Positions 44,901 to 53,023 of a DNA stretch of 64,000 bases are shown one piece after another (within the stretch, counting starts at the first letter, position 1; every line of letters starts with the position of its first letter). The position numbers and the translations under genes are program-made. The stretch is from Desulfovibrio legallii. Its GTDB lineage: Bacteria; Desulfobacterota; Desulfovibrionia; Desulfovibrionales; Desulfovibrionaceae. The DNA is taken from the NCBI RefSeq assembly GCF_900102485.1, contig NZ_FNBX01000006.1:62001-126000 (forward strand), in the 5' to 3' direction. The notes below the pieces were generated by a model. That model had not been told where the DNA came from, did not search any database, and saw only the letters and a program-made list of their open reading frames with translations.

Positions 44901-45700
44901 TCCCGGCTGACTGGGTTTACCAGAGCGCCTTCGGCTCGGACTGGAAGAACGCCATCGCCAACCGCACGGAGGCCTCCCCCCTGGATGCCCTGCCCGACGT
45001 GAACCTGGCGGCGGAAGAAAAGGCCTGTACGGATATCCTCAAGCGCAGGCCCAATGCCGAGGAATTTGTGCTCTACCTCAACCACCCGGCGGACGCGCTC
45101 AAGACCATTCAGTTCCGGGCCAAGTTCGGCGATCCCAACAATCTGCCCCTGCACGTCTGGTTTGAGGGGCTCAAGGTGGGGCAGGATCTCTACTTCAACG
45201 ACAGCAGCGGCAAGCCGCACCATCTGCTGCTGCTGAGCATTTCCGAGCCCGACAGCACCGGCGTATCCATCTGCCGCTATGTGCTGGACTCGGAATTCAT
45301 GAGCTGCGAGGTACAGGTGCGCCAGCCCACGGGCGGCGGCGTTAAAAGCACCCTCATGGCCGACCCGGCCAATAAGTTCCATGTGCCCGCGCCGAGCAAC
45401 GGCGACCTCTGGGTCATGTATGTGCACCCTGGCGACCTGGTGAAGGCCGGCGAGGAGCTCTTTAACGTCTCCATCATGAAGCAGGAAAAGGCCGTGCTGG
45501 CGCCCGTGGACGGCATTGTCAAACGGGTGCTCAAGACGGCGGACTTCAAGGAGAACAAACAGATGGTCTCCGTGCGGGAGGGCGAACTTATCGTGGAGCT
45601 GGGGCCGGTGCCGCGCATCTGCCCCAACGAAGCCTGCGGACAGCCCATCCCTATGGACAATATTGCCTTTTGCCCGTATTGCGGTTCTCGCATCGGGTAG
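41999..45700 (+). CDS. pyc: Pyruvate carboxylase with C-terminal zinc ribbon
   Basis: A 1233-residue biotin enzyme making oxaloacetate from pyruvate. It has a biotin carboxylase domain (about 1-460: GKVILVANRGIPARR, GIHPGWGFASED, KAEGGGGGRGIFAIHK), a carboxyltransferase TIM barrel (about 530-1000: YFSIENGGGAHFHVAMM, LKDMGGVCPP, HYHRHYTDG) and a biotinyl domain near the end. The biotin lysine is Lys1161 in SIMKQEKA rather than the common AMKM. After the biotinyl domain comes a four-Cys zinc ribbon (C1208-x4-C1213-x11-C1225-x2-C1228), unusual for the family. In the barrel RDFTQ replaces the usual RDAHQ. The ATG at 41999 follows AAAAGG. An in-frame upstream extension is discarded. birA lies upstream and PEP synthase downstream. 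Confidence 0.92.
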   Translation: MANKTFAEVQEFLKGKVILVANRGIPARRICRSIRERFDAVAAMTATDVDKTAPAAATAQELVLLGPEPRAYLDIDRIIDKAKQRGVVGIHPGWGFASEDTRFPQRCKEAGITFIGATAEAMNLLGNKVQARQVARKLGIPVVPGSDGAVDVDTARKLIAEIGLPIMLKAEGGGGGRGIFAIHKESELEDAFFKASTMAQASFGNPRLFVEKFLAGVRHIEIQVIADMYGNVFAFDERDCTVQRNHQKLIEITPSPWSGITRNLREKLKDYARRLIKAVGYHSLATVEFLVLPDGTPYLIEVNTRLQVEHGITECRYGIDLVEEQIAVAFGAELRYREENLRPSYCSMQVRINCENPQDNFAPNSGLISRYVSPGGPGVRLDSNISAGYEFPANYDSAGALLIAYAHDWEKTLGIMDRALGEYVIGGIKTTIPFFRQVIKNPLFRQGGINTNFIADHPELMIYTDLAPEGERLSRLVAEISAKGYNPYVQLGQYRSADTPCLGPFEPVLPPISSAVRRQPSPYPQGDRTATLDYIRDSGSVHFTDTTPRDFTQSNSGNRFRLAEDRLIGPYLDNVGYFSIENGGGAHFHVAMMANMTYPFTEAKEWNSFAPKTLKQLLVRSTNVLGYTPQPRNLMRVTGEMICDHYQVVRCFDFLNHVENMRPIAEVVMDRKDVIFEPALSMSWAKGFDVRHYLGVTEAILGMVADIMGKDKKAAARQIILGLKDMGGVCPPRFMKELVGALRKAWPELVLHYHRHYTDGLFVPSCGAAAKAGAHIIDVGLGSAVRAYGQGDVLATMAYIEDELGLTCHLNKNAIRDANFVCKQIMPYYDRYCAPYFQGIDYDVTRHGMPGGATSSSQEGAMKQGYIHLLPYMLKFLEGTRQIVRYHDVTPGSQITWNTAFLAVTGAWKRGGEDEVRYLLEVLQQVTRLPDAELPAEMRKARLAIYRDCNDAFRNLLLGKFGRLPLGFPADWVYQSAFGSDWKNAIANRTEASPLDALPDVNLAAEEKACTDILKRRPNAEEFVLYLNHPADALKTIQFRAKFGDPNNLPLHVWFEGLKVGQDLYFNDSSGKPHHLLLLSISEPDSTGVSICRYVLDSEFMSCEVQVRQPTGGGVKSTLMADPANKFHVPAPSNGDLWVMYVHPGDLVKAGEELFNVSIMKQEKAVLAPVDGIVKRVLKTADFKENKQMVSVREGELIVELGPVPRICPNEACGQPIPMDNIAFCPYCGSRIG

Positions 45701-45881
45701 CGCGCGTGCCGGGCGGCTGCGTCCGGCCCCGCGGCCCGCGGCTGTGCCGCGCGCGGAGCCTGCACAGCCCCTGTCCCGCCGCAGAGGGTCGCCCGTCAGA
45801 GCGACGACTGCAGCGGCGTCTTTGCGGCCTGTAGCGCCGCGGGTTGCCGCGTTGGACTGCCCGGCAAAGCGTACGCTCTGG

Positions 45882-45910
45882 TGGACAGTCTGGTGTTGTC
45901 ACGATACAAT
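45882..45910 (+). promoter_or_regulatory. Candidate sigma70 promoter of the PEP synthase gene
   Basis: TGGACA (45882-45887) and TACAAT (45905-45910) are separated by 17 bases and lie 40 bases before the ATG. It suggests that ppsA can be transcribed independently of pyc. Confidence 0.55.
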
Positions 45911-45949
45911 TTCACCGGTTGATCGCTGATTCCCAACCCGGAGGAAGTC

Positions 45950-48900
45950 ATGGCCAAATGTCCCGCCGCCAAACCCGCACAACCCAAACCCAAGACCGCC
46001 ACATCCGAATCCATCCAGAAAAAGCTGGTGCTGATCGGGGCGGACATCGTACAGCTTGGGCCTGAAGCGGAGCTGCTTGTTGGTGGTAAAAACTATAATA
46101 CGGCCCTCATCAGCCAGATTGAGGGCATCCAGGCTCCCCATTTTCGCGCCGTTTCGTCTCTGGCCTTCCATCGCGTACTGGATGAGACCAAGGTCAACGG
46201 CCGGGTGGTGCGCAATGTTGTGGACCGCGAGTACGGCCGCATCGACTGGAACGATCCGGAAATCAATCAGGATCCGGACTTTCTGCAGAAATTCGTCCGC
46301 CAGCTGGGCAAGCAGATCCACCAGGCCGCCGAGGCCGAAGGCGAGCAATCGCACACCAAGCTGCGCACCTTTATCAATAACGTGGTGGAAGGGTTCGCCA
46401 CCTCGCCCGAAGGCATCGACCAGCTGCGCAAGCGCTCGGTTATGGTGCAGGCCGCCATCCTCTCCGTAACCCTGCCGGCCGAGGTGGACGAGGCCGTGCG
46501 CGGCGCGTACCGCGCCATCTGCAAGGAAAATGAGGACGACATGACCCCCGTGGCCGTGCGCTCCTCGGCGGCGGGCGAAGACTCCCGCAAAAAGGCTTTT
46601 GCCGGCCTGCAGGACACCTACCTGAATATGGTGGGCGAGGATAAAGTGGTGGAAGCCTATCATTGGGACTGTTCCTCCGCCTACAACCTGCGCTCCATGA
46701 CCTACCGGCGGGAAGCCATCCTCGACGCCCTGGCCAAGGCCGAAGAAACGGGCGACGAATCCATCGCCGCCGCGGCCAAGGAAGAATGGGCCATTGAACA
46801 TACCTCCCTTTCCGTCTGCATGATGCAGATGATCAATCCCGTTATCTCCGGCACGGCCTTTTCCGCCGATACGGCCACGGGCTGTCGGGGCACGGACCGC
46901 AAAGACCTGGTCAGCATCGACGCCAGCTACGGCCTGGGCGAGGCCGTGGTGGGCGGCAAGGTCACGCCCGACAAGCTCTACGTCTTTCAGCGCGACGACG
47001 GCGGCGAAGTGGTCATCCGGCAGATGGGCTGCAAGGACATGCGCATTGTCTACGACGAGCGCGGTGGCACCAGGGAGGAGAAGATCTCCGAGCTGGAAGC
47101 CCTGCGCTGGGCCCTTTCCCTGAGCCAGGCAGAGCGCGTGGCCGAGGGCGTGCGCGCCGTGAGCAAGGCTTACGGCGGCATCATCATGGATACGGAATTC
47201 TGCATCGACGCCAAGGACCGCCTCTGGTTCGTCCAGGCCCGGCCCGAAACCCGCTGGAACGAGGATCTGGAGCTGCACCCCAGCACCATCTTCATGCGCC
47301 GGCGTGAAGTGGACGCCAAGGCCGCGGCCGAGGCCGAAGTGCTGGTGGAAGGCAACGGCGCCTCCCGCGGGGCGGGGCAGGGCACGGTGCGCTTTTTGCG
47401 CTCCGCCCTGGAGCTGAACAAAATCGCCAAGGGCGACGTGCTGGCCGCCGAACGCACGGATCCGGACATGGTGCCGGGCATGCGGGTGGCTTCGGCCATC
47501 ATGGCCGATGTGGGCGGCGATACGAGCCACGCGGCCATCACCTCGCGTGAGCTGGGCATCCCCGCCGTCATCGGCATCCAGCGGCTGGACGTGCTGCGCG
47601 CCCTGGACGGGGTGGAAGTGACCGTGGACGGCACGCGCGGCCGGGTGTTCCGCGGCCTTTTGCCCTTGCACCAGGTGGGCGGCGAAATGGACGTGGCCAA
47701 GCTGCCTCTCACCAAGACCAAGGTGGGCCTGGTGCTGGCCGACGTGGGCCAGGCCCTTTTTCTCTCGCGTTTGCGCAACTTCCCGCAGTTTGAAGTGGGC
47801 CTTCTGCGCGCCGAATTCATGCTGGGCAACATCGGCGTGCATCCGCAGGCTCTGGAAGCCTTTGACAAGGGCGAGCTGGAAGGCGTGGTGCAGACCAAGC
47901 TCAAAGAGCTGGAAAACCGCCTTTCCAAAGTACTGCGTGAGCAGATGGCCAACGGCCTTATCGTCTTCAATTTCAACCTGCGCGAATATGTGGGCGAGGT
48001 GACCGGGCTGGCCGCCGAGGTGGACGCTCTGGCCGACGCCGACAAAAGCCTCAGCGCCGAAGAAGTGCTTCTGCAGCACCGCAAGATGCGCGAGCTGGAC
48101 CATAAAATTGACCAGCACATGGAGCTGGCCTCCCGCCGCATTGAGGTGCTCAAAACTTCGCCGGAGCTGGCCGAGCATGTGCGCATCATCATGGGCTATG
48201 ACGACGAGCTGGCCCTGAGCAACCCTGCGGACCCGGAAGGCGCCAAGCGCGCCGCCGAAATCGAGGCCGCCGTGGAAGCCCATGTGCGCCGCATTGAGAA
48301 CCTCCCCGCCGTGGTTCGCCTGCGGGACAACATCCAGCACCTGCGGGAAGAAGTGGGCCTGCGCACCGGCCTCAAAAAAGAAATGGACGACGTGCGCAAC
48401 CTGCCGGAAAAAATCCGCAGCCTCATCAAATCGCGCGGCTTCCGTACGGGCAAGGAGCACTATGTGCAGACCCTGGCCCAAAACCTGGCCCTCTTTGCCA
48501 TGGCCTTTTACGGCAAGCCCATCACCTACCGCACCACGGACTTCAAGAGCAACGAATACCGCAACCTGCTCGGCGGCAACCTCTTTGAGCATGTGGAAGA
48601 CAACCCCATGCTGGGCTACCGCGGCGTCTCGCGCAATATCCACGACTGGGAAATCGAGGCCTTCAAGCTGGCGCGCGGCGTCTACGGCGGCAACAACCTG
48701 CGGCTCATGCTGCCCTTTGTGCGCACCCTGGAGGAAGCCCGCTCCATGCGCAGCTACCTGGAGCAGGTGCACAAGCTCAAAAGCGGGCAGGACGGGCTCA
48801 AGATCATCCTCATGTCTGAGCTGCCTTCCAACGCCATTCTGGCCAAGCAGTTCATTTCGGAGTTTGACGGCTTCTCCATCGGCTCCAACGACATGACCCA

Positions 48901-49525
48901 GATGGTTCTGGCCACGGACCGCGACAACGCCCGCTTGTCCCACATCTACGACGAGGAAGACCCCGCCGTGGTCTGGGCTATCCTGGTGAGCATCTTCACC
49001 GGCCAGAAGTACGGCAAAAAGGTAGGCTTCTGCGGTCAGGGCGTTTCCAACAGCGTCATCCTGCGCGGCCTTGTGGCCATTGCGGGCATCACCTCCGCCT
49101 CTGTGGTGCCGGATACCTACTACCAGACCGTGTTCGACATCGCCGCGGTGGAAGGGGAGAACCTTCCCGCTTCCCAACTGGGAACCTGGCTCGGCCAGCA
49201 GCACCACAAGCGTCTGGCCGACCTCATGGAGCGCAACGGCTACGGGCACATCCTCAAAAAATACAAGGAACCCCAGGATATTCAGGAATGGTACGAGGGC
49301 GAGCTGCAACGCCGCCACGAGCAGTTCCGCGAACACCTGGACACGCCCAAGGAAGACTTCTACCGCGCTGAGCTCCAGGGCTTCCGCTCCACCTTCCACA
49401 AGCCGGTCATCTACGCCACCTGGAACTGGGACGAAACTGTGCTGGACGCCCTGCACCATTCCGGCTTTGCCGACTTTGAGGCGCAGGCCAAGGCGCTGGA
49501 AATATCGCGACAGTTGAACGGATAA
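45950..49525 (+). CDS. ppsA: Phosphoenolpyruvate synthase-like protein, enlarged
   Basis: A 1191-residue PEP/pyruvate dikinase-family enzyme, expected to make PEP from pyruvate and ATP for gluconeogenesis. The N-terminal ATP-grasp domain has VAVRSSAAGEDSRKKAFAGLQ, SIDASYGLGEAVVGGKVTPD and the terminal LWFVQARPETRW. The swivelling phosphohistidine domain follows with GGDTSHAAITSRELGIPAVIG (His about 525). The PEP-binding barrel has RAEFMLGNIG, GYRGVSRNIHDWEIEAF, LPFVRTLEEA, SIGSNDMTQ and the catalytic Cys in GFCGQGVSN (about residue 1028). Between RAEFMLGNIG and the rest of the barrel there is a helical, Glu/Lys-rich insert of about 200 residues. Typical enzymes are about 800 residues. CGGAGGAAG gives a strong ribosome site. 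Confidence 0.88.
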   Translation: MAKCPAAKPAQPKPKTATSESIQKKLVLIGADIVQLGPEAELLVGGKNYNTALISQIEGIQAPHFRAVSSLAFHRVLDETKVNGRVVRNVVDREYGRIDWNDPEINQDPDFLQKFVRQLGKQIHQAAEAEGEQSHTKLRTFINNVVEGFATSPEGIDQLRKRSVMVQAAILSVTLPAEVDEAVRGAYRAICKENEDDMTPVAVRSSAAGEDSRKKAFAGLQDTYLNMVGEDKVVEAYHWDCSSAYNLRSMTYRREAILDALAKAEETGDESIAAAAKEEWAIEHTSLSVCMMQMINPVISGTAFSADTATGCRGTDRKDLVSIDASYGLGEAVVGGKVTPDKLYVFQRDDGGEVVIRQMGCKDMRIVYDERGGTREEKISELEALRWALSLSQAERVAEGVRAVSKAYGGIIMDTEFCIDAKDRLWFVQARPETRWNEDLELHPSTIFMRRREVDAKAAAEAEVLVEGNGASRGAGQGTVRFLRSALELNKIAKGDVLAAERTDPDMVPGMRVASAIMADVGGDTSHAAITSRELGIPAVIGIQRLDVLRALDGVEVTVDGTRGRVFRGLLPLHQVGGEMDVAKLPLTKTKVGLVLADVGQALFLSRLRNFPQFEVGLLRAEFMLGNIGVHPQALEAFDKGELEGVVQTKLKELENRLSKVLREQMANGLIVFNFNLREYVGEVTGLAAEVDALADADKSLSAEEVLLQHRKMRELDHKIDQHMELASRRIEVLKTSPELAEHVRIIMGYDDELALSNPADPEGAKRAAEIEAAVEAHVRRIENLPAVVRLRDNIQHLREEVGLRTGLKKEMDDVRNLPEKIRSLIKSRGFRTGKEHYVQTLAQNLALFAMAFYGKPITYRTTDFKSNEYRNLLGGNLFEHVEDNPMLGYRGVSRNIHDWEIEAFKLARGVYGGNNLRLMLPFVRTLEEARSMRSYLEQVHKLKSGQDGLKIILMSELPSNAILAKQFISEFDGFSIGSNDMTQMVLATDRDNARLSHIYDEEDPAVVWAILVSIFTGQKYGKKVGFCGQGVSNSVILRGLVAIAGITSASVVPDTYYQTVFDIAAVEGENLPASQLGTWLGQQHHKRLADLMERNGYGHILKKYKEPQDIQEWYEGELQRRHEQFREHLDTPKEDFYRAELQGFRSTFHKPVIYATWNWDETVLDALHHSGFADFEAQAKALEISRQLNG

Positions 49526-49544
49526 AAGTGTCGGAACCGTGTTG

Positions 49545-49587
49545 AACAAGAAAGGGAGCTTCCTGCGGGGGGCTCCCTTTCCTTGTT
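49545..49587 (+). terminator. Hairpin terminator after ppsA
   Basis: AACAAGAAAGGGAGC and GCTCCCTTTCCTTGTT pair with one bulge around a GC-rich loop, 20 bases after the ppsA stop. No long T-tract follows. Confidence 0.7.
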
Positions 49588-49729
49588 GGGCCGCCGTGCC
49601 CTTTTGCGCCTGCCGCCCAAGTGACCCACTGCTCCCGGTACAGCGCAGGCGGCTTTGCTTGCCCTTTGGCCGGGTTTGGGCCACAATCCCTCCTGCTTCC
49701 ACCGTCGCGCACACCAACCGGAGGGCCGG

Positions 49730-51010
49730 GTGAAGCCTTTTTTGACCTTACAATCCGTTGAATCCGTCCTTGAGCATATCCGGTCCTTTCCTGTTCTAGA
49801 GGAAGAGGCCGTCCCGCTGGATGCGGCCCTGGGGCGCCGTCTGGCCGGGTCTTTTGCGGCCCCGGAAGCGCTGCCGGGTTTTGACCGCGCCACCGTGGAC
49901 GGCTTTGCCGTGCGCGCGCGGGATGTGTTCGGCGCGCAGGAGGGCAGCCCCGCCCTGGTAGAATGCGTGGCGGACTGCCCCATGGGCGTTGTGCCGGAGG
50001 TGGTTCTGCAGGAGGGCCAGGCCGCGCGCATCCTGACTGGCGGCATGCTGCCGCAGGGCGCGGACTGCGCGGTGATGGTGGAATATTCCCGCCCGGCCGG
50101 AGGCAATCTGGTGGAATTAACCCGCAGCCAGGCCCCGGGCGACAACGTCATCCTGCGCGACGACGACGCCGCGGCCGGCGATGTGCTGCTGCAGGCCGGG
50201 CAGCGCCTGCGGCCCCAGGATCTGGGCCTGCTGGCGGCCTTCGGCGTCAGCGGGGTGGGCGTGCGGCGGCGGCCGCGCGTGGCGGTGCTTTCCACCGGGG
50301 ACGAAGTTGTCCCCAGTGCGGAGACGCCCCCGCCCGGCAAGGTTCGCGACGTCAACGCCCACAGCATTGCAGCCCTCTGCCGCGAGGCCGGAGCCGACGC
50401 CCTGCGGGCCGGGCTGGTGCGGGACGACGCCCAGGCCCTGCAGGCGGCCGTGGCACGCCTGGCGCAGGAATACGATGTGGTGGCGGTTTCCGGCGGTTCT
50501 TCCGCGGGCATGCGCGACCACACGGTGGAAATTTTCGCCTCCCTGCCGCAGGCAAGCCTGCTGGTGCACGGGGCGGCCATCAGCCCCGGCAAGCCGTTTA
50601 TTCTGGCCAGATCTGTTATGGCTGGCCGCGTGGTCGCTCTGGTGGGCCTGCCTGGCCACACCACCAGCGCGCTCATCTGCGCCCGCGTTTTTTTGGCCCC
50701 CCTGCTGGCCCATCTGCAGGGCGGGGCCGTGCCGGAAACGCCCGCAGCGCTCCCGGCCGTGCTGGTTCGCTCCGTAGCTTCCGCGCAGGGAAGGCGCGAC
50801 TACCTGCGCGTCAGGCTGCGCGCCCTGTGCGGCGCGGAGCAGGAGCGGGCAGCCGTTGCTGGTCTGCGGCCTCGCTACGCGGCGGAACCCATCATGGGCG
50901 CTTCCGGGCTTATTTCCGGCATGGCCGCCGCGGACGGCCTGCTGGTCTGCCCGGAAAACCGGGAGGGTTACGACGCCGGCGAGCTGGTCATGGTGGAGCT
51001 TTTTCGCTGA
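49730..51010 (+). CDS. moeA: Molybdopterin molybdenumtransferase
   Basis: MoeA inserts molybdate (or tungstate) into adenylylated molybdopterin. The 426-residue protein shows ATVDGFAVRARDV, ARILTGGMLPQGADCAVMVE, the MoCF fold motif VAVLSTGDEVVP, and VVAVSGGSSAGMRDH followed by HGAAISPGKPFILA and VGLPGHTTSALI. It starts with GTG at 49730, six bases after GGAGG; the longer ATG reading from 49655 has no ribosome site. A second MoeA-type gene begins 39 bases after its stop. The pair lies next to an aldehyde oxidoreductase and a tungstate transporter, so tungsten insertion is a plausible task for at least one of them. Confidence 0.93.
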   Translation: MKPFLTLQSVESVLEHIRSFPVLEEEAVPLDAALGRRLAGSFAAPEALPGFDRATVDGFAVRARDVFGAQEGSPALVECVADCPMGVVPEVVLQEGQAARILTGGMLPQGADCAVMVEYSRPAGGNLVELTRSQAPGDNVILRDDDAAAGDVLLQAGQRLRPQDLGLLAAFGVSGVGVRRRPRVAVLSTGDEVVPSAETPPPGKVRDVNAHSIAALCREAGADALRAGLVRDDAQALQAAVARLAQEYDVVAVSGGSSAGMRDHTVEIFASLPQASLLVHGAAISPGKPFILARSVMAGRVVALVGLPGHTTSALICARVFLAPLLAHLQGGAVPETPAALPAVLVRSVASAQGRRDYLRVRLRALCGAEQERAAVAGLRPRYAAEPIMGASGLISGMAAADGLLVCPENREGYDAGELVMVELFR

Positions 51011-51049
51011 AACACGCCCCGCGGGGCATACGCGCATGGAGAAACTGCC

Positions 51050-53023
51050 TTGAAGCGCACAACATATCTGACCCTTCTGCCGCCGGAAGAGGCCCGCGCC
51101 CGCTGGTTCAAAGACCTTGACGCCGCAGCCTTCACCCTGGGCGAAGAGCAGGCGCCCCTGACCAAGGCGCTGCGGCGCGTGCTCAGCCGCCCCGTGGCGG
51201 CCCTGCGGTCTTCCCCGGCTTTTCACGGGGCGGCTATGGACGGCATTGCCGTCCATGCCGAAGACACCTTCAGCGCTTCAGCCCGCAAGCCCCTGCGGCT
51301 CAAAATCGGCGCGGAAGCCCACTGGATCAATACGGGCCGCCCCCTGCCCCAGGGCTGCAACGCCGTGGTCATGATGGAGCACGTCCACCTTGAATGCGTT
51401 CAGGGGCCGCACGCGGAAGAGCAGTGGGCCGTCATCGAAAAAGCGGCCTTTCCCTGGCAGCATGTGCGCAAGATGGGCGAGGACATGGTGGCTACAGAAA
51501 TCATCCTGCCGCCGGGCACCTCTCTTGGCCCTTACGACCTTGGGGCTCTGGCCGCGGGCGGGGTTCTGGATGTGCCCGTTTTTCGGCGGCCGTGGGTTTC
51601 CATTATTCCCAGCGGTTCGGAGATCGTGCCCCTGGCGGAGGCCCGCGAAGAGGACCTGCGCGCGGGACGGGCGCTGCCGGAATTCAACTCGTTGATTTTT
51701 TCCGCCATGATAGCCGAAGCCGGGGGCGAAGCTGCCGTTCTGCCTGTGGTTCCGGATGAGCCCGCCGCCATCCGGGACGCCGTGGCCGCGGCCCTGGAAA
51801 CGGCGGATCTGGTCATCCTCAATGCCGGTTCTTCGGCGGGCAGCCACGATTTTACGGCGCATGTGCTGGAGGGCATGGGCACGGTGACGGCCCATGGCGT
51901 TGCCGTCATGCCGGGCAAGCCCACGGTGCTGGCCGTGGCGGGCGGTAAACCCGTGATCGGCGTGCCGGGGTATCCGGTTTCCGCGGGCATTGCTATGGAA
52001 GAGTTTGTGCTGCCCCTGCTCGCCCTGTGGCAGCGGCGTTGCCCTCCTGAGCGGGAAAAGATCCGCGCCGTGCCCTGCAACCCCCTGCCTTCCCGGCCTG
52101 GCATGGAAGAGCGGCTGCGGGTCAAGCTGGGCTGCGTGGGGGATACGGTGGTGGCCGTGCCCCTGGCGCGCGGCGCGGGCGCTGTTACCAGCCTCAGCCG
52201 TGCGGACGGCATTGTCCGCATCCCCCGCGACAGCGAAGGCTGCAACGCCGGGGAGCCCGTGGAGGTGGAGCTGCTGCGGCCGCACGCTGCCCTGGCCGGG
52301 GCGCTGCTGGCCATAGGCAGCCACGACAACACGCTGGACCTGCTGGACAGCCTGCTGCGCAAAGCGCACCCGCAGTTCCGGCTGACGTCCGCCCATGTGG
52401 GTTCGCTGGGCGGCCTCATGGCCCTGAAGCGCGGCCAGTGCCACCTGGCGGGCAGCCACCTGCTGGACCCGGCCAGCGGCGTGTACAACCGCAAAGCTAT
52501 TGAAGACAACCTGGACGAACCGGTAGTGCTGCTGCGGCTTGTGGACAGGGAGCAGGGCCTTCTCACCGCGCCCGGCAACCCGCTGGGCATTGCGGGTATA
52601 GAAGATCTGGCCCGTCCGGGGGTGCGCTTCGTTAACCGGCAGCGCGGCAGCGGCACCCGCGTGCTGCTCGACTACCGACTGGAGCGCCTGGGCCTGGCGC
52701 CGGGCAGAATTTCCGGATACTGCGACGAGGAGTATACCCACATGAATGTGGCCGCGGCCGTGCTTTCGGGCCGGGCGGACGCCGGTCTGGCCGTGCGGGC
52801 CGCCGCCAACGCCCTGGGCCTGCCCTTTATCCCGGTGGGGGTGGAAGAATACGATCTGGTCATTCCCCGCCGTTTTTTTGCGGGGGACGCAGTGCAGGCC
52901 CTGCTGGAGGTCATTCGCGGCGCGGCCTTCCGGCAGGCAGTGGAGCGCATGGGCGGCTACGGTACGGAAAAGACCGGGCAGATTGTTTGGGAGTATGCGG
53001 GAAAGCGGGCCGGGCTAAGCTGA
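51050..53023 (+). CDS. MoeA fused to a periplasmic-binding-protein-like domain
   Basis: A 657-residue two-part protein. Residues about 1-420 are a MoeA homologue: SPAFHGAAMDGIAVHAEDTF, NTGRPLPQGCNAVVMMEHV, VSIIPSGSEIVPL, VILNAGSSAGSHDFTAHVLE and GVPGYPVSAGIA. Residues about 430-650 are a PBP-like domain (HDNTLDLLDSLLRKAHPQ, GSLGGLMALKRGQCHLAGSHLLD, NRQRGSGTRVLLDY, SGRADAGLAVRAAANALGL), related to LysR/ModA-type ligand domains. It starts with TTG at 51050, eight bases after GGAG. A five-codon ATG frame at 51036 precedes it. Its end overlaps the convergent adenylating-enzyme gene by nine bases. The PBP-like part may bind molybdate, tungstate or a pterin (inference). Confidence 0.88.
   Translation: MKRTTYLTLLPPEEARARWFKDLDAAAFTLGEEQAPLTKALRRVLSRPVAALRSSPAFHGAAMDGIAVHAEDTFSASARKPLRLKIGAEAHWINTGRPLPQGCNAVVMMEHVHLECVQGPHAEEQWAVIEKAAFPWQHVRKMGEDMVATEIILPPGTSLGPYDLGALAAGGVLDVPVFRRPWVSIIPSGSEIVPLAEAREEDLRAGRALPEFNSLIFSAMIAEAGGEAAVLPVVPDEPAAIRDAVAAALETADLVILNAGSSAGSHDFTAHVLEGMGTVTAHGVAVMPGKPTVLAVAGGKPVIGVPGYPVSAGIAMEEFVLPLLALWQRRCPPEREKIRAVPCNPLPSRPGMEERLRVKLGCVGDTVVAVPLARGAGAVTSLSRADGIVRIPRDSEGCNAGEPVEVELLRPHAALAGALLAIGSHDNTLDLLDSLLRKAHPQFRLTSAHVGSLGGLMALKRGQCHLAGSHLLDPASGVYNRKAIEDNLDEPVVLLRLVDREQGLLTAPGNPLGIAGIEDLARPGVRFVNRQRGSGTRVLLDYRLERLGLAPGRISGYCDEEYTHMNVAAAVLSGRADAGLAVRAAANALGLPFIPVGVEEYDLVIPRRFFAGDAVQALLEVIRGAAFRQAVERMGGYGTEKTGQIVWEYAGKRAGLS

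Noticed and set aside
45899-49717. Minus-strand open frame of 1272 codons opposite PEP synthase
   Set aside because: It is a shadow of the third-position GC bias of ppsA, with no recognisable domain.
51036-51052. Five-codon ATG frame just before the MoeA fusion
   Set aside because: It is too short to call. It overlaps the ribosome site of the TTG start and is probably incidental, though a leader peptide cannot be excluded.
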